In this document: one piece after another, positions 51,986 through 60,528 of the stretch
Layout of the letters: every line of letters starts with the position of its first letter
How positions within the stretch are numbered: position 1 is the stretch's first letter
Origin: Carboxylicivirga linearis
Lineage (GTDB): Bacteria > Bacteroidota > Bacteroidia > Bacteroidales > Marinilabiliaceae
Assembly: GCF_018271995.1 (NCBI RefSeq)
Contig: NZ_JAGUCO010000009.1
Span: 1-64,000 of the forward strand
DNA length: 64,000 nucleotides
Reading direction: 5' to 3'
Notes under the pieces: model-generated
Seen by the model: only the letters and a program-made list of their open reading frames with translations
What the model was told of the DNA's origin: nothing
The model's database searches: none
Position numbers and translations under genes: made by a program

Positions 51986-53470
51986 ATGACTGTTAGCAAA
52001 GAATATTTAAAAGCAGAAAGAGAGCAGTCCTGGAGGGTTGATATACGCGGTTTAATGAAAAATAAGGATAGAACCGCATTGGTTAGGGTGCATATGGGGG
52101 AAGTAGATCCCAAAGAACGAATTCTCTCTAATATTGAAGTTAATAAAGGATTAACGCAGGAAGAGGCAGTAAATGAGGCACGTCGGTGTTTGGATTGTCC
52201 TGATCCGACATGTATTACCGGTTGTCCTGTTGAGATTAATATACCAAAGTTTGTAAAGCGCATTGAACAAGGTGAGTTTGTAGAAGCTGCCAAAGTGTTG
52301 AAACAAACAAGTACGCTACCTGCTGTTTGTGGTCGTGTTTGCCCGCAGGAGAAACAATGCGAAGCAAAATGCTTTTATAAACTTAAGCTAAAAAAAGATC
52401 CGGTTGCCATTGGTTATCTGGAGCGTTTTGCGGCCGATTATGAGCGCGAATCAAATCAGATGTCGGTGCCTGACATAGCCGCCAATAACGGAATTAAAGT
52501 GGCTGTGATTGGCAGTGGGCCTGCAGGCTTAACTTTTGCAGGTGATATGGCTAAACAAGGCTATGATGTTACTGTTTTTGAAGCTTTGCACGAAATAGGC
52601 GGTGTACTTAAATATGGTATTCCTGAGTTTCGTCTACCCAACAATATTGTGGATGTTGAAATAGATATTCTCAGTAAGATGGGGGTGAAGTTTGAGAATA
52701 ATTTCATTGTAGGTCGAACAGCAACTATTGAAGATTTAAAAGAAGAAGGATTTGAAGCTTTCTTTACAGGTAGTGGAGCTGGTTTGCCTCGTTTTATGAA
52801 TATTCCGGGTGAGAATTACATAGGAGTGTTAAGTTCCAATGAATATCTGACTCGTATCAACCTGATGCATGCAGCCAGTCCTGAAACGGATACTCCTATT
52901 GTGAGTGGTAAAAATGTTGCTGTTATCGGTGGTGGAAATACAGCTATGGATTCGGTTAGAACAGCTAAACGTTTAGGAGCCGAACGGGCCATGATTATTT
53001 ATCGTCGTTCGCTGGAAGAGATGCCAGCACGTGTAGAAGAAATAAAACATGCTCAGGAGGAAGGGATTGAATTTATGACATTAACCAATCCGGTTGAATA
53101 TTTTGCCGATTCAACAGGCAGGGTAAATAAGGTAAGAGTGCAAAAAATGGAGTTGGGCGAACCGGATGCATCGGGCCGTCGCAGACCTATACCTGTAGAA
53201 GGATCGGAATATGAAATAGAGGTTGATACAGTGGTAGTAAGTGTAGGGGTGTCACCCAATCCGCTTATCCCAAGTTCTTTGCCTCAGCTTGAAACAACCC
53301 GTTGGGGAACAATTGTAGTAGATGAAGAAAAATTACAGTCATCTATACCAGAGATGTTTGCCGGAGGTGACATTGTAAGAGGAGGGGCAACGGTTATTCT
53401 GGCTATGGGTGACGGCAGAAATGCAGCGGCAGCCATGCATAATTATCTTCAGGAAAAACATAACTCTTAA
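51986..53470 (+). CDS. NfnA/GltD-like NADPH-dependent oxidoreductase subunit
   Basis: 494 residues. The N-terminal 4Fe-4S region has RRCLDCPDPTC and CGRVCPQEKQCEAKC. Two Rossmann sites follow, AVIGSGPAGL for FAD and AVIGGGNTAMDS for NADPH. Glutamate synthase small subunits share this layout, but the NfnB gene directly upstream favours the NfnAB complex. Alternative: SudA of sulfide dehydrogenase. It works in the cytoplasm for redox balancing by electron bifurcation. It is followed three bases later by a dihydroorotate dehydrogenase-like gene. Confidence 0.9.
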   Translation: MTVSKEYLKAEREQSWRVDIRGLMKNKDRTALVRVHMGEVDPKERILSNIEVNKGLTQEEAVNEARRCLDCPDPTCITGCPVEINIPKFVKRIEQGEFVEAAKVLKQTSTLPAVCGRVCPQEKQCEAKCFYKLKLKKDPVAIGYLERFAADYERESNQMSVPDIAANNGIKVAVIGSGPAGLTFAGDMAKQGYDVTVFEALHEIGGVLKYGIPEFRLPNNIVDVEIDILSKMGVKFENNFIVGRTATIEDLKEEGFEAFFTGSGAGLPRFMNIPGENYIGVLSSNEYLTRINLMHAASPETDTPIVSGKNVAVIGGGNTAMDSVRTAKRLGAERAMIIYRRSLEEMPARVEEIKHAQEEGIEFMTLTNPVEYFADSTGRVNKVRVQKMELGEPDASGRRRPIPVEGSEYEIEVDTVVVSVGVSPNPLIPSSLPQLETTRWGTIVVDEEKLQSSIPEMFAGGDIVRGGATVILAMGDGRNAAAAMHNYLQEKHNS

Positions 53471-53473
53471 AAT

Positions 53474-54463
53474 ATGAAGAATCTTTCAACTACATATTTG
53501 GGTATTCCCATTAAAAACCCAATCGTTATTGGTAGTTCGGGATTGGCGGCTACCATTGGCGGAATTAAAAAACTTGCTGATGCCGGTGCTGCTGCCATTG
53601 TTTTGAAATCAATCTTTGAAGAGGAGATTGTGGCAGAAGCCGAGCAAACCATTGGTCAGCAATTAGGTATGGACGATAATAATCTGGAGTTTTTTGATTA
53701 TTACGATTATCAGGTGAAGCATGAAGCGCTTCAAAACTATGTTGCTTTAATTAAAGAAGCCAAAGAAGCGGTAGATATTCCTATCATAGCAAGTATTAAT
53801 TGTACTTCGTATAGCGAGTGGGTATCATATGCTAAAAAGTTTGAAGCTGCTGGAGTAGATGGTATTGAGTTGAATATTTTTAAGCTTCCGTACGATGAAT
53901 CAGCAACTGCAGAATCAATTGAAAAGATTTATTTTGATATTGTTGATAAGGTGAAGCAATATGTACAAGTTCCGGTTGGATTAAAACTGGGATCGTATTT
54001 TACCAATATGGGCAGTGTGTTAACTCGTTTGAGCGAACAGGCTGGTGGTTTAATACTATTTAATCGTTTTACATCATTGGATTTTGATATTGAGAACGAT
54101 CAGGTTGTATCGGGTAAGGTTTACTCTAATCCCGAAGATTTTTCGATGTCGTTACGTTGGATTTCTATTTTATCACCCAAGGCTAAATGTGATTTAGTTG
54201 CTTCAACCGGTATTCATGATTATTCATCTATTATTAAAATGTTGATGGCAGGAGCATCCTCTGTAGAGATGGTGTCAGCTGTTTATAAAGAAGGTCCGGA
54301 AGTAATCAGGTGGATGTTGGGCGAAGTGGAGAAATGGATGGAACGTAGGGGATATGAATCAATAAATGATTTTAAAGGACGATTAAGCCAGGGGCAATCA
54401 TCCAATCCAGAGGTTTTTGAACGTGTTCAGTTTATGCGGTATTTTTCTGGTTACAACAAATAG
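53474..54463 (+). CDS. Dihydroorotate dehydrogenase-like protein
   Basis: 329 residues, a TIM barrel with FMN site. TYLGIPIKNPIVIGSSGLA is typical of the start, and GVDGIELNIF and the VPVGLKLG block match the barrel. True PyrD proteins act in pyrimidine synthesis, but this subgroup, widespread in Bacteroidota, is called dihydroorotate dehydrogenase-like and its role is not fixed. Linkage with nfnAB suggests it draws on the same electron carriers. It is followed by a large hairpin. Confidence 0.85.
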   Translation: MKNLSTTYLGIPIKNPIVIGSSGLAATIGGIKKLADAGAAAIVLKSIFEEEIVAEAEQTIGQQLGMDDNNLEFFDYYDYQVKHEALQNYVALIKEAKEAVDIPIIASINCTSYSEWVSYAKKFEAAGVDGIELNIFKLPYDESATAESIEKIYFDIVDKVKQYVQVPVGLKLGSYFTNMGSVLTRLSEQAGGLILFNRFTSLDFDIENDQVVSGKVYSNPEDFSMSLRWISILSPKAKCDLVASTGIHDYSSIIKMLMAGASSVEMVSAVYKEGPEVIRWMLGEVEKWMERRGYESINDFKGRLSQGQSSNPEVFERVQFMRYFSGYNK

Positions 54464-54478
54464 AAAAATAAAGAATAT

Positions 54479-54534
54479 AAAGGCAGAAGGCGGAAGTGTT
54501 CACGAATACTTCTGCCTTCTGCCTTCTGCCTTTA
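54479..54534. terminator. Large GGCAGAA-type hairpin, bidirectional terminator
   Basis: AAAGGCAGAAGGCGGAAGT pairs with a stretch built of repeated TTCTGCC units on the far side, leaving a ten-base loop. The far arm has three TTCTGCC units and the near arm has fewer, so the stem can form in two registers. It ends the nfn-dihydroorotate-dehydrogenase-like operon. Related repeats occur at 29470-29505. Confidence 0.7.
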
Positions 54535-54547
54535 TACAACCGACTTC

Positions 54548-54578
54548 TTTGTTTCTTAGTAATTTATTCCTATCTTTG
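54548..54578 (+). promoter_or_regulatory. Bacteroidota promoter of the rpsF operon
   Basis: TTTG at 54548-54551 and TATCTTTG at 54571-54578, separated by 19 bases, match the Bacteroidota promoter consensus (-33 TTTG and -7 TAnnTTTG with 19-21 spacing). Transcription should start near 54583-54586, giving a leader of about 30 bases before rpsF. Confidence 0.85.
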
Positions 54579-54617
54579 CGCCCTGTAAAAATAAAACCTT
54601 CTAAAAATTAAGAAGAT

Positions 54618-54965
54618 ATGTTGAATCATTATGAAACCGTTTTCATTTTAACTCCCGTTTTGTCTGATGTTCAGATGAAGGAAGCGGTAGAAAAATTCAA
54701 AGGTTTGATAACCGAGAATGGAGGTAAAATTGTAAACGAAGAAAATTGGGGCCTACGTAAATTGGCTTACCCAATTCAAAAGAAATCGACTGGTTTCTAT
54801 CAGTTGTTTGAGTTCGATGCTGAACCAGATTTCGTTGCTAAATTGGAAACAGCTTTCCGTCGAGATGAGCGTATTATCCGCTTTTTGACATTCAAGCTTG
54901 ACAAGTACTCTAAAGCGTACGCCGAAAAAAGAAGAGCTAACAAAAAAGAAAAAAAGGAGAACTAG
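54618..54965 (+). CDS. rpsF: 30S ribosomal protein S6
   Basis: 115 residues. It starts with [15 protein letters not shown], followed by the S6 fold ([15 protein letters not shown]) and a charged C-terminal tail with EKKEN. S6 binds S18 in the platform of the small subunit. It begins the operon rpsF-rpsR-rplI, the usual bacterial order, and is driven by the promoter at 54548-54578. Purine-rich AGAAG lies before the ATG. Confidence 0.97.
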   Translation: MLNHYETVFILTPVLSDVQMKEAVEKFKGLITENGGKIVNEENWGLRKLAYPIQKKSTGFYQLFEFDAEPDFVAKLETAFRRDERIIRFLTFKLDKYSKAYAEKRRANKKEKKEN

Positions 54966-54968
54966 ACC

Positions 54969-55238
54969 ATGGCACAGAATCAATCAGAAATCAGATATCT
55001 TACTCCTCCATCAGTAGAGATTAAGAAGAAAAAGTACTGTCGTTTTAAGAAAAACAAGATCAAGTACATCGATTACAAAGATCCTGAGTTTTTGAAGAAG
55101 TTCTTAAACGAGCAAGGTAAAATTTTACCTCGTCGTCTAACAGGTACTTCTTTGAAATATCAAAGAAAAGTAGCTCAGGCAGTTAAGAGAGCACGTCACT
55201 TGGCCTTGTTGCCATACGTAACCGATTTGATGAAATAA
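54969..55238 (+). CDS. rpsR: 30S ribosomal protein S18
   Basis: 89 residues. The core [16 protein letters not shown] followed by [16 protein letters not shown] and [19 protein letters not shown] is the conserved S18 sequence. One cysteine (CRF) at the N-terminus is left over from the zinc-type form. It sits three bases after rpsF and is translated together with S6, its binding partner on the ribosome. Confidence 0.97.
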   Translation: MAQNQSEIRYLTPPSVEIKKKKYCRFKKNKIKYIDYKDPEFLKKFLNEQGKILPRRLTGTSLKYQRKVAQAVKRARHLALLPYVTDLMK

Positions 55239-55256
55239 GAAAAAGGAGGATTTACG

Positions 55257-55700
55257 ATGGAAATTATTCTTAAAGAAGATATTCAGAATCTTGGCCACAA
55301 AAACGATATCGTTAGTGTGAAAAATGGTTACGGACGTAACTATTTAATTCCGCGTGGATTAGCTATTTTGGCTACTACGTCTGCCAAGAAAGTACACGAA
55401 GAAAATATGAGACAACGTGCTCATAAAGAAGAGAAAATTAAAAACGAAGCCCTTGAGGTAGCTAAAACATTAGAAGGTAAGTCATTTACTATTGGTGCTA
55501 AAGCTAGTTCAACTGGTAAGATTTTCGGTTCAGTAAATACTATTCAAATTGCTGAAGCATTAACTAAGGAAGGTTTTAACGTAGAGCGTAAAAACATTGC
55601 TATGAAAGATGATGCTAAAGAATTAGGTACTTACACAGTAACCGTAAAATTGCATCGTGAAGTTAAGGTTGACATCTCTATTGAGGTTGTTGCCGAGTAA
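55257..55700 (+). CDS. rplI: 50S ribosomal protein L9
   Basis: 147 residues. The N-terminal domain has LKEDIQNLGHKNDIVSVKNG and GYGRNYLIPRGLA. The C-terminal domain (from about 75) follows a helical linker. L9 stabilises the large subunit and frame maintenance. A Shine-Dalgarno AAGGAGG precedes the ATG at 55257, one of the clearest in the window. A terminator follows at 55751-55782. Confidence 0.97.
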   Translation: MEIILKEDIQNLGHKNDIVSVKNGYGRNYLIPRGLAILATTSAKKVHEENMRQRAHKEEKIKNEALEVAKTLEGKSFTIGAKASSTGKIFGSVNTIQIAEALTKEGFNVERKNIAMKDDAKELGTYTVTVKLHREVKVDISIEVVAE

Positions 55701-55750
55701 CATTTTTTATTAATCTCGGATAGATTAAAAAACATTTTTCAAACAGACAT

Positions 55751-55782
55751 AAACCACCATGGGGACATGGTGGTTTTTTATT
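55751..55782 (+). terminator. Terminator of the rpsF-rpsR-rplI operon
   Basis: AAACCACCAT pairs perfectly with ATGGTGGTTT around GGGGAC and enters a run of T residues. The following stretch (about 55790-55912) has CTGAAGG/CCTTCAG ends and an 11-base direct repeat AGATTATTCTG but no recognised function. Confidence 0.9.
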
Positions 55783-55913
55783 TGTATTAACTGAAGGATT
55801 TTAGCTGCCTTCGCAGATCTTTCTGTACGAGGCTGAAGATATCTCTGAGCGAGACTACAGATTATTCTGAGAAGATTATTCTGTCCTTCACTTTAGGATA
55901 ACCTTCAGACATA

Positions 55914-55945
55914 AAAAAACTGCTCCTCTATACGAAAAGCAGTTT
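55914..55945 (-). terminator. Terminator of the ridA gene
   Basis: On the minus strand AAACTGC pairs with GCAGTTT and runs into a T-stretch. It follows the RidA gene by about 22 bases. Confidence 0.75.
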
Positions 55946-55966
55946 ATAAAATATTGTAAGGTCGAA

Positions 55967-56344
55967 TTATTTAACGGCTATTGTTTCAATTTCAACTAAT
56001 ACGCCCAATGGTAATTCTTTTACAGCAAAGGCGGCTCGTGCTGGTGGGTTTTCTGTATAGCGCGATCCATAAACTTCATTCATGGCTTTAAAGTTGGCCA
56101 TGTCGCTTAATAAGCAAGTCGATTTTACAACATCAGCAAAAGTGTAACCTGCTTCATTAAGTATGGCTTCGATATTCTTCATTACCTGCTCTGTTTGCTC
56201 AGTAATTCCTCCCTCAATAACTTTACCTGTTACAGGAACAACTGGTACCTGACCCGATATGTATAATGTGCCGTTTACTTCTACTGCCTGACTGTATGGT
56301 CCAATTGCTCCCGGAGCGTTGTTTGTTGATATTATCTTTTTCAT
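55967..56344 (-). CDS. ridA: RidA-family reactive enamine deaminase
   Basis: 125 residues. The RidA signature is complete: GAIGPYSQAVEVNG near the start, ISGQVPV, and NPPARAAFAVKELP with the catalytic Arg, then LVEIETIAV. It removes 2-aminoacrylate-type enamines formed by PLP enzymes, preventing enzyme damage. It is cytoplasmic. It lies 81 bases downstream of the LptD gene on the same strand, possibly on the same transcript. Confidence 0.95.
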   Translation of the reverse strand: MKKIISTNNAPGAIGPYSQAVEVNGTLYISGQVPVVPVTGKVIEGGITEQTEQVMKNIEAILNEAGYTFADVVKSTCLLSDMANFKAMNEVYGSRYTENPPARAAFAVKELPLGVLVEIETIAVK

Positions 56345-56425
56345 TGCGAATTGTTTTAATTTGATATTGAAACCAACTGTTTAGTTGAATGTTTTTAGAT
56401 ATCTATAATCTAAATTTCTAATCAT

Positions 56426-59272
56426 CTAATTATAGAAATTAGGATTGTCACGAGCACTGCTTCGTTTGTCGTATTTTAAGTCTTGTAGCATACTTGAATT
56501 CACTCTTATGGTGAAAAAGTATGATTTATATCGGCCAACGGGTACTAAACTAAAATTCATGCTCCAGCAATGAAGGTCGCGACTGATACCCATACTGGTA
56601 TGTGCCAATTCTTTTCTATCGAAACTATATCCAGATGAAAAATTGATTTTCCATTTAGGGGTTAAGGAGACGTTACCATTAAAGTTAACATCGGAAGTAA
56701 CAGCATATACATAATCCTTTTCATCTCTATCAAATCGACCGGATACTCGTAATGAATAATTAAAGGATAAATTCCAGGGGATAGAGAAATCGGCGTAGCC
56801 ATCATCACCAGCCATAAGGTTGCGATTTTCATCATCACCAAACTGAGGTAAGCCCGAAGTAGGATCGTTAGGGTCTATAGCATCACTATTTGGTGGTTCT
56901 TGATCCTGGTTTTGGTTATCTGTACTATTGTCGGTTTTCTTTTTAAAGGTATCGGAGCCAATGCTGTATCCAAAGCTTAAGTTGGCACTTTCTAAACGAA
57001 GAAGTTGTTTGTTTGACTCCCATAAAAAGGTGTTAGTGACGGCTCCTACAGAGTCGAGTGCGTATGCGTTAAAACGAGCGCCAAAATTAATATTGGTACC
57101 AGCAATTTTAGTACGACCTGTCATATTAATAGGAGCTAATTTAACCGAGTCTCTTAAGAAGTTGTAACTAGAGCTGAAGTTTAAGCTCTCAAGAATTTTA
57201 ATTTTCTTAAATCCGGTAGTGTCTTTTTCGCTTTTTACTTTCATCTCCAGGGTGTTACCTAAGCTAAAGCCCATTGAGCCCGATTTTCCTGCTCCCGGAG
57301 TTCCATATAAGTAACCTTCGTAGTATGAATATTCTTTTCTTACTACTTCATCTCTGTTTTCGTCGTAGTATTCAAACCAATCATAGAATCCATATTTTGG
57401 ATCACTAAAATCGGGGCTATATGAAAATGATACTGATGGAGTTGCAACATGGCGAATTTTTTCAATTTTGTTTCCAAAGAGTTTTCTCCATGGAGTAAAG
57501 AAGGTGTATATTTTAGTTGATGTACCAGCGCTCAAACTGTAATCATACGCGCGGTTAAATCCTGATATTGGGTCGCTTTTAACTATCGATTGTTGTTCTT
57601 CGTCCCAATATTGCTCGGTTTTGGATAGGTACCAACGCTCTCTGTAATTAAATGATGGATTTAATGTGAAGTGCTTAAGGAATTTAAAATTCATGGCAAC
57701 AGGTATGGAGTGTTGTGCTCCATTTTTCCATTGGTTGGTAAAGTGGTCAGGAGAAAAACCCAATTCATATTCTTTTGCACTTACATAGTTTTTAGCATTA
57801 CCTGTATAAGAGAGGCTAATTTTTTCTAAAAAGTTTTCGTTGGAACCAACCTTGTTTTTTTTCTTAAATGGATAAAAACGATTTACTGTAAAGGTTACGT
57901 CCGGAATGGTTAAGTCAATGGTTGTATCTCTACTGTTTTGCGAGTGAAGAAGGTTTAAAGAAAGGTTGAATGGTTTTCCAGGCCATCTTTTGCTGTAAGA
58001 AATACTTGATCGTTTAGTGTTTCTTGAGATATCACTTCCGTTTACTGTTCCAATGGAGTTGATATTGTTTTGATCGTATGAGCTGGTAGAATAATTTACA
58101 CTGGCTGAAAAGGTTTGAAAAGGATTAGCTTTTGCATCCTGACGATGGCTCCAGGTGATTGACATATCCTTGGTTTTTCTGTAGTCAGGAAGGTCTTTTT
58201 CGCTGTAAACGTTTTCCATGTACTGAAAATTAAAACTACCGCTAAACTTATACCTTAATTTATAGTTGGATGAAGTTCGCGATGCCCAAGAACCATTGGT
58301 GAATATATCAGCCTTCTGTGTAAGATCGAAATAATCATTCGCTGCCCAGTAGTAACCTCCATCCGTTAGACCAAAGCCTCTTATTGTTTCATCGCGGTAT
58401 GATGGAAATATAAAGCCTGAGCTATAGGAAGATGTACTTGGTATCATAGCGAAGGGAATTGCAATAGGTAATTTTACATCTTCTACCACCAGATAGGCCG
58501 GACCTGTAATTGTTTTTTTACCCGGAACTACTTTTGCTTTGGTTAAATTGAGGTAAAAATGCGGATGGTCGTGATTATCACAAGTAGTATATCGGGCGTC
58601 TTTCATGCAGTATGCATTGTCTTCAATTTTTTTAGCCCGTTCACCTACAACAAAACCTTCTCCTTGTTCGGTTACAATGTGCTTAATAATAGCTTTTTCT
58701 GTTTTGAAATTGTATTTCATCCTGCGCATCTCGTATTCGCCGCTGGGGTCTGTAAAAACAGGTAAGCCAATTTCATTATTGAGCGAATCTTTCATTCCGT
58801 AGGCAACAGCAGTACTGCTGTCCATATCCAAAATAATAGTATGAGCAGTTAATAATATATCCTGATAACTTACTTCCGCTTCTCCATATAGATAGGTTTT
58901 TTTCGTAACCATATCTGTATAAATTGAATCTTTTGCCTTGTACTGCACCTCAGAGTCAATCAGAAAGCTACCGGAGCCTGAGTTATCTTTAATAGAATCG
59001 TTAGGTGTATTTAACGAGTCTTGTTGGACAATTAAAGTCTGTGGCTGATTAAATTCCAGGCTGTCTCTTTGTGGCAATCTGTTATTTAGTGTATCATCCT
59101 TTATTGTTGTAGGTGGAAACATCTGCGGCATAATCTCAGGAGTTTGTGCCAACGTCGGAATTTCATGAAAGAAGATGACTGTCCAAAAAGCTGATAATAA
59201 AATAGTTTTTAGCAGTCTGCTATATTGTGTGTTTTGAAGTGTCAAAGTGGTTATTTTTTCAAGCGTCCACAA
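56426..59272 (-). CDS. lptD: LptD-like LPS assembly outer-membrane protein
   Basis: 948 residues. A hydrophobic signal segment (about 25-43, ending PTLAQ) is followed by an OstA-like jellyroll (about 95-235, with KDSIYTDMVTKKTYLYGEAEV) and a long beta-barrel part rich in alternating aromatic strands (about 245-948). The Bacteroidota LptD variant has this size. It places lipopolysaccharide in the outer leaflet. The 5' end has no ATG; the first possible start is TTG at 59272, and a second TTG lies nine codons later, so the start is uncertain. It is divergent from the amidase gene. Confidence 0.88.
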   Translation of the reverse strand: MWTLEKITTLTLQNTQYSRLLKTILLSAFWTVIFFHEIPTLAQTPEIMPQMFPPTTIKDDTLNNRLPQRDSLEFNQPQTLIVQQDSLNTPNDSIKDNSGSGSFLIDSEVQYKAKDSIYTDMVTKKTYLYGEAEVSYQDILLTAHTIILDMDSSTAVAYGMKDSLNNEIGLPVFTDPSGEYEMRRMKYNFKTEKAIIKHIVTEQGEGFVVGERAKKIEDNAYCMKDARYTTCDNHDHPHFYLNLTKAKVVPGKKTITGPAYLVVEDVKLPIAIPFAMIPSTSSYSSGFIFPSYRDETIRGFGLTDGGYYWAANDYFDLTQKADIFTNGSWASRTSSNYKLRYKFSGSFNFQYMENVYSEKDLPDYRKTKDMSITWSHRQDAKANPFQTFSASVNYSTSSYDQNNINSIGTVNGSDISRNTKRSSISYSKRWPGKPFNLSLNLLHSQNSRDTTIDLTIPDVTFTVNRFYPFKKKNKVGSNENFLEKISLSYTGNAKNYVSAKEYELGFSPDHFTNQWKNGAQHSIPVAMNFKFLKHFTLNPSFNYRERWYLSKTEQYWDEEQQSIVKSDPISGFNRAYDYSLSAGTSTKIYTFFTPWRKLFGNKIEKIRHVATPSVSFSYSPDFSDPKYGFYDWFEYYDENRDEVVRKEYSYYEGYLYGTPGAGKSGSMGFSLGNTLEMKVKSEKDTTGFKKIKILESLNFSSSYNFLRDSVKLAPINMTGRTKIAGTNINFGARFNAYALDSVGAVTNTFLWESNKQLLRLESANLSFGYSIGSDTFKKKTDNSTDNQNQDQEPPNSDAIDPNDPTSGLPQFGDDENRNLMAGDDGYADFSIPWNLSFNYSLRVSGRFDRDEKDYVYAVTSDVNFNGNVSLTPKWKINFSSGYSFDRKELAHTSMGISRDLHCWSMNFSLVPVGRYKSYFFTIRVNSSMLQDLKYDKRSSARDNPNFYN

Positions 59273-59383
59273 AAATAATTAAAAAAAGCGCACATCGCGG
59301 TTTCCTTAAAAAAAATAGGGATAGTAAGTGTCTTTTTTATCTCATCATTATTTTCCTATTTTTGAACAGTAATTTATAAATGT

Positions 59384-60493
59384 ATGACAATTTTTCCACT
59401 AAATACACGCATTGTTTTTTCAGTATTTATTGTCTTTGGGGTGTTTCTGTCTGAAAAAGAGCTTGTAGCTCAGGAGGACTTAACTTTAAATACGATTGTA
59501 ATAGATGCGGGACATGGGGGCAAAGATCCAGGGGCCATTGGTAAAAAGTCTAAAGAAAAAGACATTGTTTTAGATGTTGCTTTAAAATTAGGAGATTATC
59601 TAAACGAATATCTACCGGAAGTAGAGGTTGTATATACCCGAAATAAGGATGTGTTTGTACCATTAAATAAAAGAGCAGAGATTGCGAACAAAAGCAAAGC
59701 GGATTTATTTGTTTCTATTCATGCCAATTCAATAAGTGTTCCATCAATAGCTGGTGCAGAAACATTTGTTTTAGGTTTACATCGAACAGAGGAAAACCTG
59801 GAAGTGGCAAAGAAGGAGAACTCTGTAATTGTGTTGGAGGAAGATTATAGTACGACCTATGAAGGATTTGATCCAAATTCGCCCGAGTCATATATTATAT
59901 TTGAGTTGATGCAAAATGTGCATTTAGATCAGAGTATTCATATAGCTTCAATGGTACAGCAACAGTTTCATAGTCGGGTTGGAAGAAAGGACAGGGGAGT
60001 GAAACAAGCCGGTTTTTTGGTTCTTCGGGAGGTTGCTATGCCCAGCGTTTTAGTAGAACTTGGTTTTTTAAGTAATATTAAAGAAGAAAAATTCATTGCA
60101 TCAGAAGAAGGCAAGACTTATTTGGCTTCGGCACTTTTCAGAGCCATCAGAGATTATAAGAAAGAACATGATGCAAAAAGTAATATGCAGGATTTAGCCT
60201 TGTTACAATCTAATTTAATTAAGAGCAAAGTGCTATATCGAATACAGGTGGCGTCTTCGAAAAATAAGATAAAAGAGGGAACTCGGATATATAAGAAATT
60301 TAATGACCTTTATGAGTTTCAAGAAGGAGGTTATTTTAAATATTCTACAGGGTGCACGTCGGATTATAACGAAATTGTAAAGTTACTACAAACTGTAAAG
60401 TCCGATGTGAATGATGCTTTTGTTATAGCTTTCCAAAGTGATAAAAAAATTAGAGTTAGTGAAGCAAGAAAGCTAACTGGTAATAAAGAATAA
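59384..60493 (+). CDS. N-acetylmuramoyl-L-alanine amidase with C-terminal domain
   Basis: 369 residues. A signal peptide (1-28) precedes an Amidase_3 domain: IDAGHGGKDPGA with the first zinc His, LFVSIHANS with the second, and VELGFLSN with the catalytic Glu. The C-terminal 100 residues (from LYRIQVASSKNKI) fit a SPOR-like fold that binds denuded glycan at the division site. The enzyme splits the stem peptide from the sugar chain. TATTTTTG at 59357-59364 matches a -7 element. An MlaD-like gene follows 35 bases later. Confidence 0.92.
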   Translation: MTIFPLNTRIVFSVFIVFGVFLSEKELVAQEDLTLNTIVIDAGHGGKDPGAIGKKSKEKDIVLDVALKLGDYLNEYLPEVEVVYTRNKDVFVPLNKRAEIANKSKADLFVSIHANSISVPSIAGAETFVLGLHRTEENLEVAKKENSVIVLEEDYSTTYEGFDPNSPESYIIFELMQNVHLDQSIHIASMVQQQFHSRVGRKDRGVKQAGFLVLREVAMPSVLVELGFLSNIKEEKFIASEEGKTYLASALFRAIRDYKKEHDAKSNMQDLALLQSNLIKSKVLYRIQVASSKNKIKEGTRIYKKFNDLYEFQEGGYFKYSTGCTSDYNEIVKLLQTVKSDVNDAFVIAFQSDKKIRVSEARKLTGNKE

Positions 60494-60528
60494 ATTCTCT
60501 ATTAATACAATATCTTAAACCTATATAG

